Source: Afipia massiliensis
GTDB taxonomy: Bacteria > Pseudomonadota > Alphaproteobacteria > Rhizobiales > Xanthobacteraceae
NCBI RefSeq assembly: GCF_014203115.1
Contig: NZ_JACHIJ010000004.1
Location: forward strand, 186,001 to 250,000
Length of the DNA: 64,000 bases
Reading direction: 5' to 3'
The notes beneath the pieces are model-generated. The model saw only the letters and a list, made by a program, of their open reading frames with translations, was not told where the DNA came from and ran no database searches. Positions 53,434-59,925 of this stretch are shown one piece after another. Each line of letters begins with the position of its first letter. Position 1 is the first letter of the stretch. A program made the translations under genes and the position numbers.

Positions 53434-54588
53434 TTATTTATCCTTTTTCGCATCCTTTTCCTTTTGCGAGGCCCATGCTTTGAGCGCGTCAACGACAGGT
53501 GCGCCTTTAACGACAGTGGCTGAAATAACCGCCGCGACTTCCCCGCCCGCCCCTGCAAAATGACAAAGCATTACACCGAGCGCGAACAAGCCGGAGTCGA
53601 AGCCTCGCTCGCAAATCTCAGAATGTGATTTGGTCCACCAACTTCGCAGGCCACCTGCAACCGACAACGCGGCGTTTACTGCGGGGGATTCCTTTGCCGC
53701 ATCCATCAATAAAAGATCTATCGCCGTGACAAGGGATTGCGTCGCATCCTTCATGTCCCGATAGCTTTGGACCTCCCGATCCCAGTTTTCTTTTGCCGGT
53801 TCGGAGTTGGGAATTTGACGAGAAAGAATGCTTATTTTTTCATCCAGCATAGCGATAAATGATCCGGAAGTGACCTTTATCGTTACGCTGTTGGACCGGA
53901 TGGCGGCGACAATCTGACGTGCAACAGGAGTCGTCGGCCTCGGATCGTGGCCACTCTCCTGTTCTACATTTTGTTGTTCTGCGGATGACCCGCTACTTTC
54001 AGAAACGCCTCCCGTCTGCTGCTCATCCTGCGGAATAGGTTCATCGGGATCATACCCAAGCAGACCCGAATTTACGTATTCGGCGATCAGTTCTTCTATG
54101 ACTTCCTCTTTGAACTGCTCGAAGGCCACAGGATTTAACGGGGCTGTGGCACGAAATTTGTAATTGTTCTTTTGAACAACAATATTGCCCTCCTTATCAA
54201 GGCTGAGCAGCAAAAGCGGCGGTTTGGGAGCTGTAGTCGGGGACGACCTTACTGCCGCTCGCGCTGCAGCAGCCGGGGGCGGGGCCTGAGCGATTTGGAT
54301 TCCAGGAAGGTGAGCCAGCGGCGGGCCGCCTTGAACGGCACGCGGAGGAGGAGATTGCGTAGCTGAGGCAGCAATCTGAACCTCTTGCACAATTGCGTTT
54401 GCCGTTTGAACCGCAGCGCCTACCCGCGGCACAATGTTTTGCGCCCATGCTCGCGTATGGCGGACTAACAACTCCAAATGTGCTTTGGCACGAGCGAGAG
54501 CCTCAGCCTTTTCTGTCTCCACTCTGTGACGCTCAGACCGCAGCCGATCGGCTGTTAACTTCAATCGATTTTCGAAAGAATCGGCCAT
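53434..54588 (-). CDS. Protein of unknown function paired with DUF2235
   Basis: 384 residues. N-terminal 1-75 is a helical segment (NRLKLTADRLRSERHRVETEKAEALARAKAHLELL), followed by a Pro/Ala linker (75-135), a beta segment (LLLLSLDKEGNIVVQKNNYKFRA), an acidic Ser/Gln linker (200-235) and a helical C-terminus with weakly hydrophobic GLFALGVMLCHFAGAGGEVAAVISATVV. No family recognised. It is the first gene of the cassette with the DUF2235 hydrolase; it may be its partner, inhibitor or membrane targeting subunit. Confidence 0.7.
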   Translation of the reverse strand: MADSFENRLKLTADRLRSERHRVETEKAEALARAKAHLELLVRHTRAWAQNIVPRVGAAVQTANAIVQEVQIAASATQSPPPRAVQGGPPLAHLPGIQIAQAPPPAAAARAAVRSSPTTAPKPPLLLLSLDKEGNIVVQKNNYKFRATAPLNPVAFEQFKEEVIEELIAEYVNSGLLGYDPDEPIPQDEQQTGGVSESSGSSAEQQNVEQESGHDPRPTTPVARQIVAAIRSNSVTIKVTSGSFIAMLDEKISILSRQIPNSEPAKENWDREVQSYRDMKDATQSLVTAIDLLLMDAAKESPAVNAALSVAGGLRSWWTKSHSEICERGFDSGLFALGVMLCHFAGAGGEVAAVISATVVKGAPVVDALKAWASQKEKDAKKDK

Positions 54589-54775
54589 ATCAAAACTCGA
54601 ATCTAAGTAGAAAACGACAAAAGTGTCCGAAAATTAGCTTGCTGTCAAAAAAGCTAAAGTAGCTCTCATTGCGGGCGAAGTTATGCAACACTGATCTACA
54701 CAGCATTGGTAAATCGCTACTGCGACCATTATCACCCACGGCCATCGCACCGCAGCGATTCTGGCGGCTGGGATA

Positions 54776-54807
54776 GGTATAGAAATTATTTCGTTGACGG
54801 GAGTCAA
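54776..54807 (-). promoter_or_regulatory. Candidate promoter of the DUF2235 cassette
   Basis: On the minus strand TTGACT (54802-54807) is followed after 17-18 bases by TTCTAT/TCTATA. It overlaps the end of the upstream HTH gene, leaving a leader of about 180 bases. The 215-bp gap (54589-54803) has no other gene. Confidence 0.4.
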
Positions 54808-55070
54808 TCTGACTTGGAGTGGCGGGCTCTTCTCGCGTCCTGCCTGAGTTTCCATTCGCGATAACTGTCTTGTTTTTCCTTGGGTTCATCCAGACCGCTG
54901 ATTTTATCGAGTGCGAGATCAATAGCCTTTTTGTCCCATTTACGCGTGCTTCCGACGGAGTTCGGAATAATCCCGGCCATGACCCACTTCACGAAGGTAG
55001 GAGTTGAAACGCCGAGATAAGCTGCGGCAGCCTTTTGCGTTAGAAGTCGCGGCGGCGTCTCATCGGTCAT
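54804..55070 (-). CDS. Excisionase-like HTH protein (MerR/HTH_17 type)
   Basis: 88 residues. RLLTQKAAAAYLGVSTPTFVKWVMAGIIPNSVGSTRKWDKKAIDLAL is a complete HTH_17/Xis-like winged helix. The C-terminus is basic (YREWKLRQDARRARHSKSD). It overlaps the upstream gene by four bases (ATGA). A similar HTH occurs in the protein at 56020. Likely excisionase or lysogeny regulator of the element. Confidence 0.8.
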   Translation of the reverse strand: MTDETPPRLLTQKAAAAYLGVSTPTFVKWVMAGIIPNSVGSTRKWDKKAIDLALDKISGLDEPKEKQDSYREWKLRQDARRARHSKSD

Positions 55071-55384
55071 TGCTGGCGCGGCTTCAGATTGCGCTTGCGT
55101 GGTTTCTTTGCCAACAACTTCTCCAAACGCTTCATCGCCTGATACTGAGATGGCGGTGCCTTCATAGTGTATGAGACTTTCCGCCCTGCTCGGTTCGCTT
55201 CCAATATCGCTTTGATATCATCTTCACTGAATACCAAGTCGCGCCCAAATACCGAACACGCTCCAATCTTTCGAGCTGCTTTTGCAAGCGTACGCGGCTT
55301 CACCTTTATGTATTCGGCCGCTTCATGGAGACTGCGAAATATTGGTGTCTTAGTTGGTTCTTCGGCATTCATTTCGTCGGTCAT
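55067..55384 (-). CDS. Small HTH-containing DNA-binding protein
   Basis: 105 residues from the ATG at 55384. TPIFRSLHEAAEYIKVKPRTLAKAARKIGACSVFGRDLVFSEDDIKAIL is a second HTH_17-like domain, with a basic C-terminal tail (RLEKLLAKKPRKRNLKPRQQ). Coupled (ATGA) to the 54804 gene. The pair could act together in excision or repression, divergent from the genes leading to the integrase. Confidence 0.75.
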   Translation of the reverse strand: MTDEMNAEEPTKTPIFRSLHEAAEYIKVKPRTLAKAARKIGACSVFGRDLVFSEDDIKAILEANRAGRKVSYTMKAPPSQYQAMKRLEKLLAKKPRKRNLKPRQQ

Positions 55385-55604
55385 CGGCGCGTCCTTTGTT
55401 GTGAGACGCACGTTAGTGAACACACACAACCGAACATGCCAACAATAATTCTTCACCGATATTCGGTGCAGACGTTCATGCTTCAACCCAAAATCGGTTG
55501 CAGAAATGACTTGCGAACGTGTCTGTCGATGGCATCGTATCGTCGGGCCAAGAACCCAAACAGCTAAATCGAAGTAGCGCTCTTTTGTATTGTGTATGCG
55601 GCCA

Positions 55605-55735
55605 GTGTTGGCCGGGGGCGGACGTGCTGTCCAGACCGCTAGGTTAAAAGCGTCCGGCTTGCTCGCTGGCAAGTTCTTAGCCCCCGGCTGCTGCGTCCGT
55701 CTCGCAGCGTGGCCCTAAGAAGCCGAACCAGTGAG
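55605..55735 (+). ncRNA. Structured RNA with two alternative folds (novel, strand inferred)
   Basis: Fold A: GCCGGGGGC (55611-55619) pairs with GCCCCCGGC (55680-55688), enclosing hairpins at 55620-55632, 55634-55654 and 55658-55673, a cloverleaf of 78 bases. Fold B: TTCTTAG (55674-55680) pairs with CTAAGAA (55715-55721), enclosing GCTGCG/CGCAGC (55690-55708). Both use bases around 55680, so they compete. It precedes the small gene at 55744. It is not a tRNA: the arm sizes do not fit and there is no TTC-containing T loop. Confidence 0.6.
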
Positions 55736-55743
55736 TCAATCAC

Positions 55744-55974
55744 ATGCACAACAACGCACCGGGTATTGAAGAGCTAGCAACAACGCGTCGGCAGATTTTG
55801 AGCAGCTACGACGAAAGCCAGCTTGATCGATTGCTAGCTGTGGAGGCCGCAATTATCACAGCGCCACACGCCACAGACGCCGACAGACAGATTAAACGCG
55901 ACATTTTCTACGAAAATGGCGAACCGGATTTTGCGGACCGCTTCATACAAAAACTGGCTCTGAGCCTCTGCTGA
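55744..55974 (+). CDS. Small hypothetical protein after the structured RNA
   Basis: 76 residues (MHNNAPGIEELATTRRQILS), helical and acidic, ending in a terminator 6 bases beyond. No strong ribosome site is seen and no family recognised. Position between the divergent HTH operon and the HTH/integrase genes suggests a regulatory role in integration. Confidence 0.55.
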   Translation: MHNNAPGIEELATTRRQILSSYDESQLDRLLAVEAAIITAPHATDADRQIKRDIFYENGEPDFADRFIQKLALSLC

Positions 55975-55979
55975 TAACC

Positions 55980-56008
55980 AAGCCTCCTTCGGGAGGCTTC
56001 TTCTTTTT
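55980..56008 (+). terminator. Rho-independent terminator with TTCG loop
   Basis: AAGCCTCC pairs with GGAGGCTT across a TTCG tetraloop, followed by CTTCTTTTT. It follows the small gene at 55744 and lies 12 bases before the HTH gene at 56020. Confidence 0.85.
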
Positions 56009-56019
56009 GGGGAACGAAA

Positions 56020-56268
56020 ATGACACTGGCTCTAGCTGCCAACGATAACTGGCCTCTTTTTCTTGAACGAACACAAGCGGCAGATTTCTGCGGGCTGAGC
56101 AAACAAACATTCGATTCCTGGGTGCGGAAAGGAATTTTGCCAAAATCGATGGCAGGCACGCGAAGATGGAGTCGGCTCGCTATCGAGCGAGCAGCAGTTA
56201 ACGGCAAAGAGCAACCTTACTCTGAACAGTCTCCCTTTACGGAATGGAAACAGTCAAATGCGCGTTAG
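56020..56268 (+). CDS. Excisionase-like HTH protein upstream of the integrase
   Basis: 82 residues. RTQAADFCGLSKQTFDSWVRKGILPKSMAGTRRWSRLAIERAA is an HTH_17/Xis-like domain, closely similar in pattern to the 54804 protein (both have G.S..TF..WV..GI.P.S..GTR.W). Overlaps the integrase start by 11 bases, so translation is coupled. Likely recombination directionality factor or integrase regulator. Confidence 0.8.
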   Translation: MTLALAANDNWPLFLERTQAADFCGLSKQTFDSWVRKGILPKSMAGTRRWSRLAIERAAVNGKEQPYSEQSPFTEWKQSNAR

Positions 56269-57328
56269 AATGCGAGGCGTAAACACGGTGCGGGCAACCC
56301 TCGCTTCTGGTCAGCGCGCAATCTATTACTATCACCGCGCCACAGGCGTTCGCTTGGATGGCAAGCCCGGTTCCCCGGAGTTTATTTTAACTTTTGCATC
56401 AGCCGAAGAAAAAACTCGCAATCGGAATACCGGAAATCTATCCAGCCTGTTTCGCGATTTCGAAAACACCAAGCAATGGCGCCGACTCGCAGAGAGCACG
56501 AAATCGGAATACAAAAGGGTATTTAAATTCTGGGACGCCGAATACGGCACCTGCCCCTACCGTGCGTTGGAGGATAAAGCATTTCGGGCGGACGTTATAA
56601 AATGGCACGACCGATTTTCTGAAACCAAGCCGCGTGAAGCCGACAATAGAGTCAGTGTGCTCGCAAGAGTTCTGTCATGGGCCGCAAAGGATGGTCCGCT
56701 AAAGGTCAACATCCTTGATGGATTTGAACGGGCTTACTCCAGCGACCGTTCCGAAATCATTTGGTTGCCAGAACATGTCGAAGCATTTCTGGCCGTTGCT
56801 TCGCCCGAGATGCAACTTGCGATGGCACTCGCCCTACACACAGGCCAGCGTCAAGGCGATATCCTGCGCTTCGCTTGGTCAGCATACAATGGGTCTGCAA
56901 TTTCAATTCGTCAGGGGAAAGCGAAACGACTCGGCAAAATTCCTCCGCCGATACTCGTGCCTTGCACCAGAGCCCTCAAAGTCACCTTGGATAACGCACC
57001 ACGGCGCGCAGCGGTTATCCTCACGACGAAAACCGGTCTCGCATTCAAGAAGCGATACTTTGCCGCGCAGTGGGAAGAGACCTGCAAGGCCGCAGGGATA
57101 TCAGAGTTACATTTTCACGATATCAGGGGAACCACGGTAACGTTGCTAGCCGAGTCCGGCTGCACTCTTCCAGAAATCGTATCGATCACCGGCCATTCGC
57201 TTCGTACGGCTCAGGTCATCATCGAAAAGTATTTAAAGCGAACAAGCAAACTCGCCGCCAGCGCGGTCGCCAAGTTTGAGAACGTTTTGGAAACAGATTT
57301 TGCAAAACGGCCTGCAAAACAGACCTAG
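56258..57328 (+). CDS. int: Tyrosine recombinase (integrase)
   Basis: 356 residues. Core-binding domain about 75-160, catalytic domain 165-335 with Arg198 (ALHTGQRQGDILRF), His287 and Arg290 (HFHDIRGTT), His313 (TGHSLRT) and the nucleophile Tyr325 (EKYLKRTS). An N-terminal arm-binding segment is present. The gene ends 17 bases from the right 47-bp repeat and next to the tRNA it uses, the usual arrangement. All catalytic residues are intact, so it should be active. Confidence 0.93.
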   Translation: MRVRMRGVNTVRATLASGQRAIYYYHRATGVRLDGKPGSPEFILTFASAEEKTRNRNTGNLSSLFRDFENTKQWRRLAESTKSEYKRVFKFWDAEYGTCPYRALEDKAFRADVIKWHDRFSETKPREADNRVSVLARVLSWAAKDGPLKVNILDGFERAYSSDRSEIIWLPEHVEAFLAVASPEMQLAMALALHTGQRQGDILRFAWSAYNGSAISIRQGKAKRLGKIPPPILVPCTRALKVTLDNAPRRAAVILTTKTGLAFKKRYFAAQWEETCKAAGISELHFHDIRGTTVTLLAESGCTLPEIVSITGHSLRTAQVIIEKYLKRTSKLAASAVAKFENVLETDFAKRPAKQT

Positions 57329-57344
57329 CAAATCACTGCTAAGT

Positions 57345-57391
57345 AATGGCGCGCCCGAAGAGATTCGAACTCCTGACCCCCAGATTCGTAG
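57345..57391. repeat. attR: 47-bp direct repeat in tRNA-Arg
   Basis: Identical to 38656-38702. It starts two bases beyond the CCA end and stops in the anticodon loop, a preferred crossover place for tyrosine recombinases at tRNA genes. Confidence 0.93.
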
Positions 57392-57423
57392 TCTGGTGCT
57401 CTATCCAGCTGAGCTACGGGCGC
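57347..57423 (-). tRNA. tRNA-Arg (anticodon ACG)
   Basis: 77 bases with CCA encoded. Acceptor GCGCCCG pairs with CGGGCGC; D stem GCTC/GAGC; anticodon stem CCAGA/TCTGG with loop CTACGAA, anticodon ACG (read as inosine ICG for CGU/CGC/CGA); T stem AGGAG/CTCTT with loop TTCGAAT. The element's 3' half restores a complete tRNA, so it should still function. Confidence 0.95.
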
Positions 57424-57541
57424 GCATTTCGCGGGTTAAGGAGCCCCGAGGGCCCGCCGCGAAAGAGCGCCATAGCTACCGGCTCCGGGATCGCTTTGCA
57501 AGATCGATACGGCATCGATTTCTGGCCAAAATGGCAGTTTT

Positions 57542-58987
57542 TCAGCCCCGGGCCCGCGCATCCCGCAGCCGGTGAAGCTCCACGGCGCGATCCGGAATCA
57601 TGATTCGGAAGGTTGCCCCGAGGGTGCCGTCCACCAAGCTCAGCTCGCCGCCGTGAGCACGCACCAGTTCCGCCGCAATCGCAAGCCCGAGCCCGGTACC
57701 ACCGTCCCGCGACGAGCCCTGAAACGCTTCAAATAGGTGCGCCTTTGCCTTTTCCGGGATACCCGGACCCGTATCCGAGATTTCGAGGATGGTCACCGCA
57801 CCCTCGCGCCGGCCGGTGACACGAATCTGCCGCGCAACCCCGGCGCCGGATTTTTCGCTCTCGAGCGCCTGCGCGGCGTTGCGGACCAGATTGAGCAGCA
57901 CGCGGAACAACTGATCCGGGTCGGCATCCACGGTGAGCCCGCGCTCAATGGCGTTGATCCATTCGATCGAGGTATCGGATGCAAGCCCGGCCGATTCGCG
58001 CACCTCGTTGATAACCGGCTCGATCGGGACCATGCGCCGGTCGGGCGCGGCTTCCTGCGCCTTGCCATAGGAAAGAGTCGACTGGCAGAACGCGATGGCG
58101 CGCTCCAGCGAGCGCATCAGCTTCGGCGCGAACCGCTGCACGCGTGGATCGGGCACACTGGCGAGCTGGTCGGACAAAAGTTGCGACGACGCCAGCAGGT
58201 TGCGCAGATCGTGGTTGATCTTTGAGACCGCGAGGCCGAGCGCGGCGAGATGGCTCTTCTGATGCAGCATCGACACCAGATCGCGCTGCATGTCGGAGAG
58301 TTCGCGCTCCGCGACGCCGATTTCGTCGGTGCGTTTCGACGGCTCGATGATCCGCGCGGTGCTTTCCGGATTCTCGTGGAAGGCGACGAGATTGGCGGTG
58401 ACCCGCCGCATCGGCCGCACGAACAGGTGATGCAGGGCGTAATAGATCAGGCCCGCGGTAATGCTGGTCATGACCAGCGACAACAACAACACGTTGCGCG
58501 AGAAGCGGAACATCGCATCGCGCAGCGGCTTCTCATCGACCACCACTTCGATGAACTGTCCGCTACCGGGTGCCGGACCCAGAATGCGCATGACCTCGTC
58601 GCCGCTGTCAAGCATGACCCGGAACGCATCGAAGATGGCCGATCCGACACCGATCTCGCGCATGTCGACGTCGTGGTCGATTTTTTTCGGCATGTCCGCC
58701 GCCGCCAGCAGTCGGCGCTGCTGGCCGCTCTTGATGGCCACGGCCCGCGCCCCGATGCTGGCGAGAATCTGCCGCGCCAGCGCATCCGGAACCATGCCGC
58801 TCGGCGCGGCGTCCAGCACCAGCGCGGCGGTATTCGCGGCCGCCAGCCGGTCGTTGAGCCGGTTCACCCGGAAGTTGGCGATGGAGGGAACGTAGATCAG
58901 GATTTCGACGATCAGGATCAACGGAATCGTCAGCAACAGCAGCTTTCCGGACAGCCCGAAACGCAGCCCCGGCGGGGGCTTTGCCAT
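57542..58987 (-). CDS. Sensor histidine kinase
   Basis: 481 residues from the ATG at 58987 (MAKPPPGLRFGLSGKLLLL); an earlier in-frame ATG at 59035 is less likely. Membrane helices about 14-34 and 166-186 flank a periplasmic sensor region; a HAMP region follows, then the dimerisation helix with His259 (SKINHDLRNLLASSQLL) and the ATPase domain with NLVRNAAQALES, ISDTGPGIPEKAK and GGTGLGLAIAAELV. No response-regulator gene is adjacent, so it is an orphan kinase. It lies at the chromosomal side of the integration site. Confidence 0.92.
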   Translation of the reverse strand: MAKPPPGLRFGLSGKLLLLTIPLILIVEILIYVPSIANFRVNRLNDRLAAANTAALVLDAAPSGMVPDALARQILASIGARAVAIKSGQQRRLLAAADMPKKIDHDVDMREIGVGSAIFDAFRVMLDSGDEVMRILGPAPGSGQFIEVVVDEKPLRDAMFRFSRNVLLLSLVMTSITAGLIYYALHHLFVRPMRRVTANLVAFHENPESTARIIEPSKRTDEIGVAERELSDMQRDLVSMLHQKSHLAALGLAVSKINHDLRNLLASSQLLSDQLASVPDPRVQRFAPKLMRSLERAIAFCQSTLSYGKAQEAAPDRRMVPIEPVINEVRESAGLASDTSIEWINAIERGLTVDADPDQLFRVLLNLVRNAAQALESEKSGAGVARQIRVTGRREGAVTILEISDTGPGIPEKAKAHLFEAFQGSSRDGGTGLGLAIAAELVRAHGGELSLVDGTLGATFRIMIPDRAVELHRLRDARARG

Positions 58988-59158
58988 TGTCCGATCAGGT
59001 TCCTGGCCGGATACCGCCATTGATCGATCGCCCACCCTCTATATAGATTTGCCGCCGCAGGATGCGCCCGCTGGCGACCGGGGTCAAACCCCCGGAACTG
59101 TTATGATTTAAGCACGCGGCGGCGCCATGCGACTTATGCGCCAGACCAAACCCCAAGA

Positions 59159-59187
59159 TTGACGAAAACAGACCGCTCCCGTATAAG
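59159..59187 (+). promoter_or_regulatory. Strong sigma-70 promoter for rpmH-rnpA-yidC
   Basis: TTGACG (59159-59164) and TATAAG (59182-59187) are separated by 17 bases, close to consensus. Transcription should start near 59194. The 312-bp gap between the kinase and rpmH holds only this promoter and the leader hairpin. Confidence 0.75.
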
Positions 59188-59207
59188 CCGCGCCAACTGT
59201 CCTCGAT

Positions 59208-59226
59208 GGCCCGGCTTGACCGGGCC
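59208..59226 (+). terminator. Leader hairpin upstream of rpmH
   Basis: GGCCCGG pairs with CCGGGCC across a CTTGA loop, about 15 bases into the predicted transcript. There is no T run of length, so it is either a weak attenuator or a stabilising leader structure. Confidence 0.4.
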
Positions 59227-59347
59227 GGTTCATTTTGGACCGAAATTGGTCCACTTCAGGGCCGACATCGCAGGATTTCATCTCATTTATCGGCGAATTG
59301 CCTTCGACGACACCGTCGAACGAGCCATTCGGCAGCGGAGAACGACC

Positions 59348-59482
59348 GTGAAGCGGACCTATCAACCCAGCAAACTGGTGCGCAAGCGCCGTCACGGCTT
59401 CCGTGCCCGTCTCGCGACCGCCGGCGGCCGCAAGGTTCTCGCCGCCCGCCGCGCGCGTGGCCGCAAGCGTCTGAGCGCCTGA
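59348..59482 (+). CDS. rpmH: 50S ribosomal protein L34
   Basis: 44 residues starting at a GTG (59348), after [31 protein letters not shown] and [10 protein letters not shown] are canonical L34. The GTG start is unusual for this gene but fixed by the family length and the ribosome site. First gene of the rpmH-rnpA-yidC-engB run, strongly conserved in Bacteria. Confidence 0.95.
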   Translation: MKRTYQPSKLVRKRRHGFRARLATAGGRKVLAARRARGRKRLSA

Positions 59483-59525
59483 GCGGACCTCACCCGAGAC
59501 CCTTTCCCATGCGCCGGTTGAGATC

Positions 59526-59912
59526 ATGGACCGGTTAAGGCAGCGCGCGGATTTCGTCGCCGCGGCCAGTGGACCGCGCATGGCCAGCCCTGCCTTTGTG
59601 GTGCAAAGCCGCCCGCGCGACGACGCCGGCCCGGTCCGCGTCGGTTTTACCGTTACCAAAAAAGTCGGCACCGCGACGGAGCGCAACCGCGTCCGCCGCA
59701 GGCTTCGCGAATTGGTGAAGCGGCTGGACGTCATATCCATGCGACCGCACCATGATTATGTGATAGTGGGCCGTCGAGCCGCGCTGGACCGCGGCTTTGA
59801 AACCATGTTCAACGATCTGCGCTCGGCGCTCAGCCGCCTCGAGCGACAGCCGCCAAGACAGCCCAGCGACCCAAAGCCACACGCCAATTCCCGAACCCGC
59901 TCGAGCGAATGA
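59526..59912 (+). CDS. rnpA: Ribonuclease P protein component
   Basis: 128 residues. LRQRADFVAAASGPRMASPAFVVQ, then VGFTVTKKVGTATERNRVRRRLREL, the conserved RNR signature of RnpA that binds pre-tRNA leader and P RNA. The C-terminal tail after residue 105 is variable. It lies 43 bases after rpmH and 13 before yidC. Confidence 0.95.
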   Translation: MDRLRQRADFVAAASGPRMASPAFVVQSRPRDDAGPVRVGFTVTKKVGTATERNRVRRRLRELVKRLDVISMRPHHDYVIVGRRAALDRGFETMFNDLRSALSRLERQPPRQPSDPKPHANSRTRSSE

Positions 59913-59925
59913 CGAGACCTGAACG

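Larger units (their letters stand above)
38656..57391. mobile_element. Integrative element in tRNA-Arg, satellite-like or reduced prophage (18.7 kb)
   Basis: Bounded by 47-bp direct repeats, with a tyrosine recombinase ending 17 bases from the right repeat. Recognised phage functions are a RepA-like ATPase, prohead protease, HNH nuclease, P27 small terminase, tape-measure protein and beta-helix tail protein. I find no capsid, portal, large terminase, tail tube or lysis gene, and no stretch large enough to hide them all. Base composition is visibly less GC-rich than the flanks. Cargo on the opposite strand lies at 47399-48268 and 52259-54588. Confidence 0.9.

Noticed and set aside
55611-55688. 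Cloverleaf-like fold as a tRNA
   Set aside because: The closing stem is nine pairs, arm and loop sizes do not match, and T-loop bases and a CCA end are missing.
38656-57391. Complete active prophage
   Set aside because: No capsid, portal, large terminase, tail tube or lysis gene could be recognised, and there is no unassigned space large enough for all of them.
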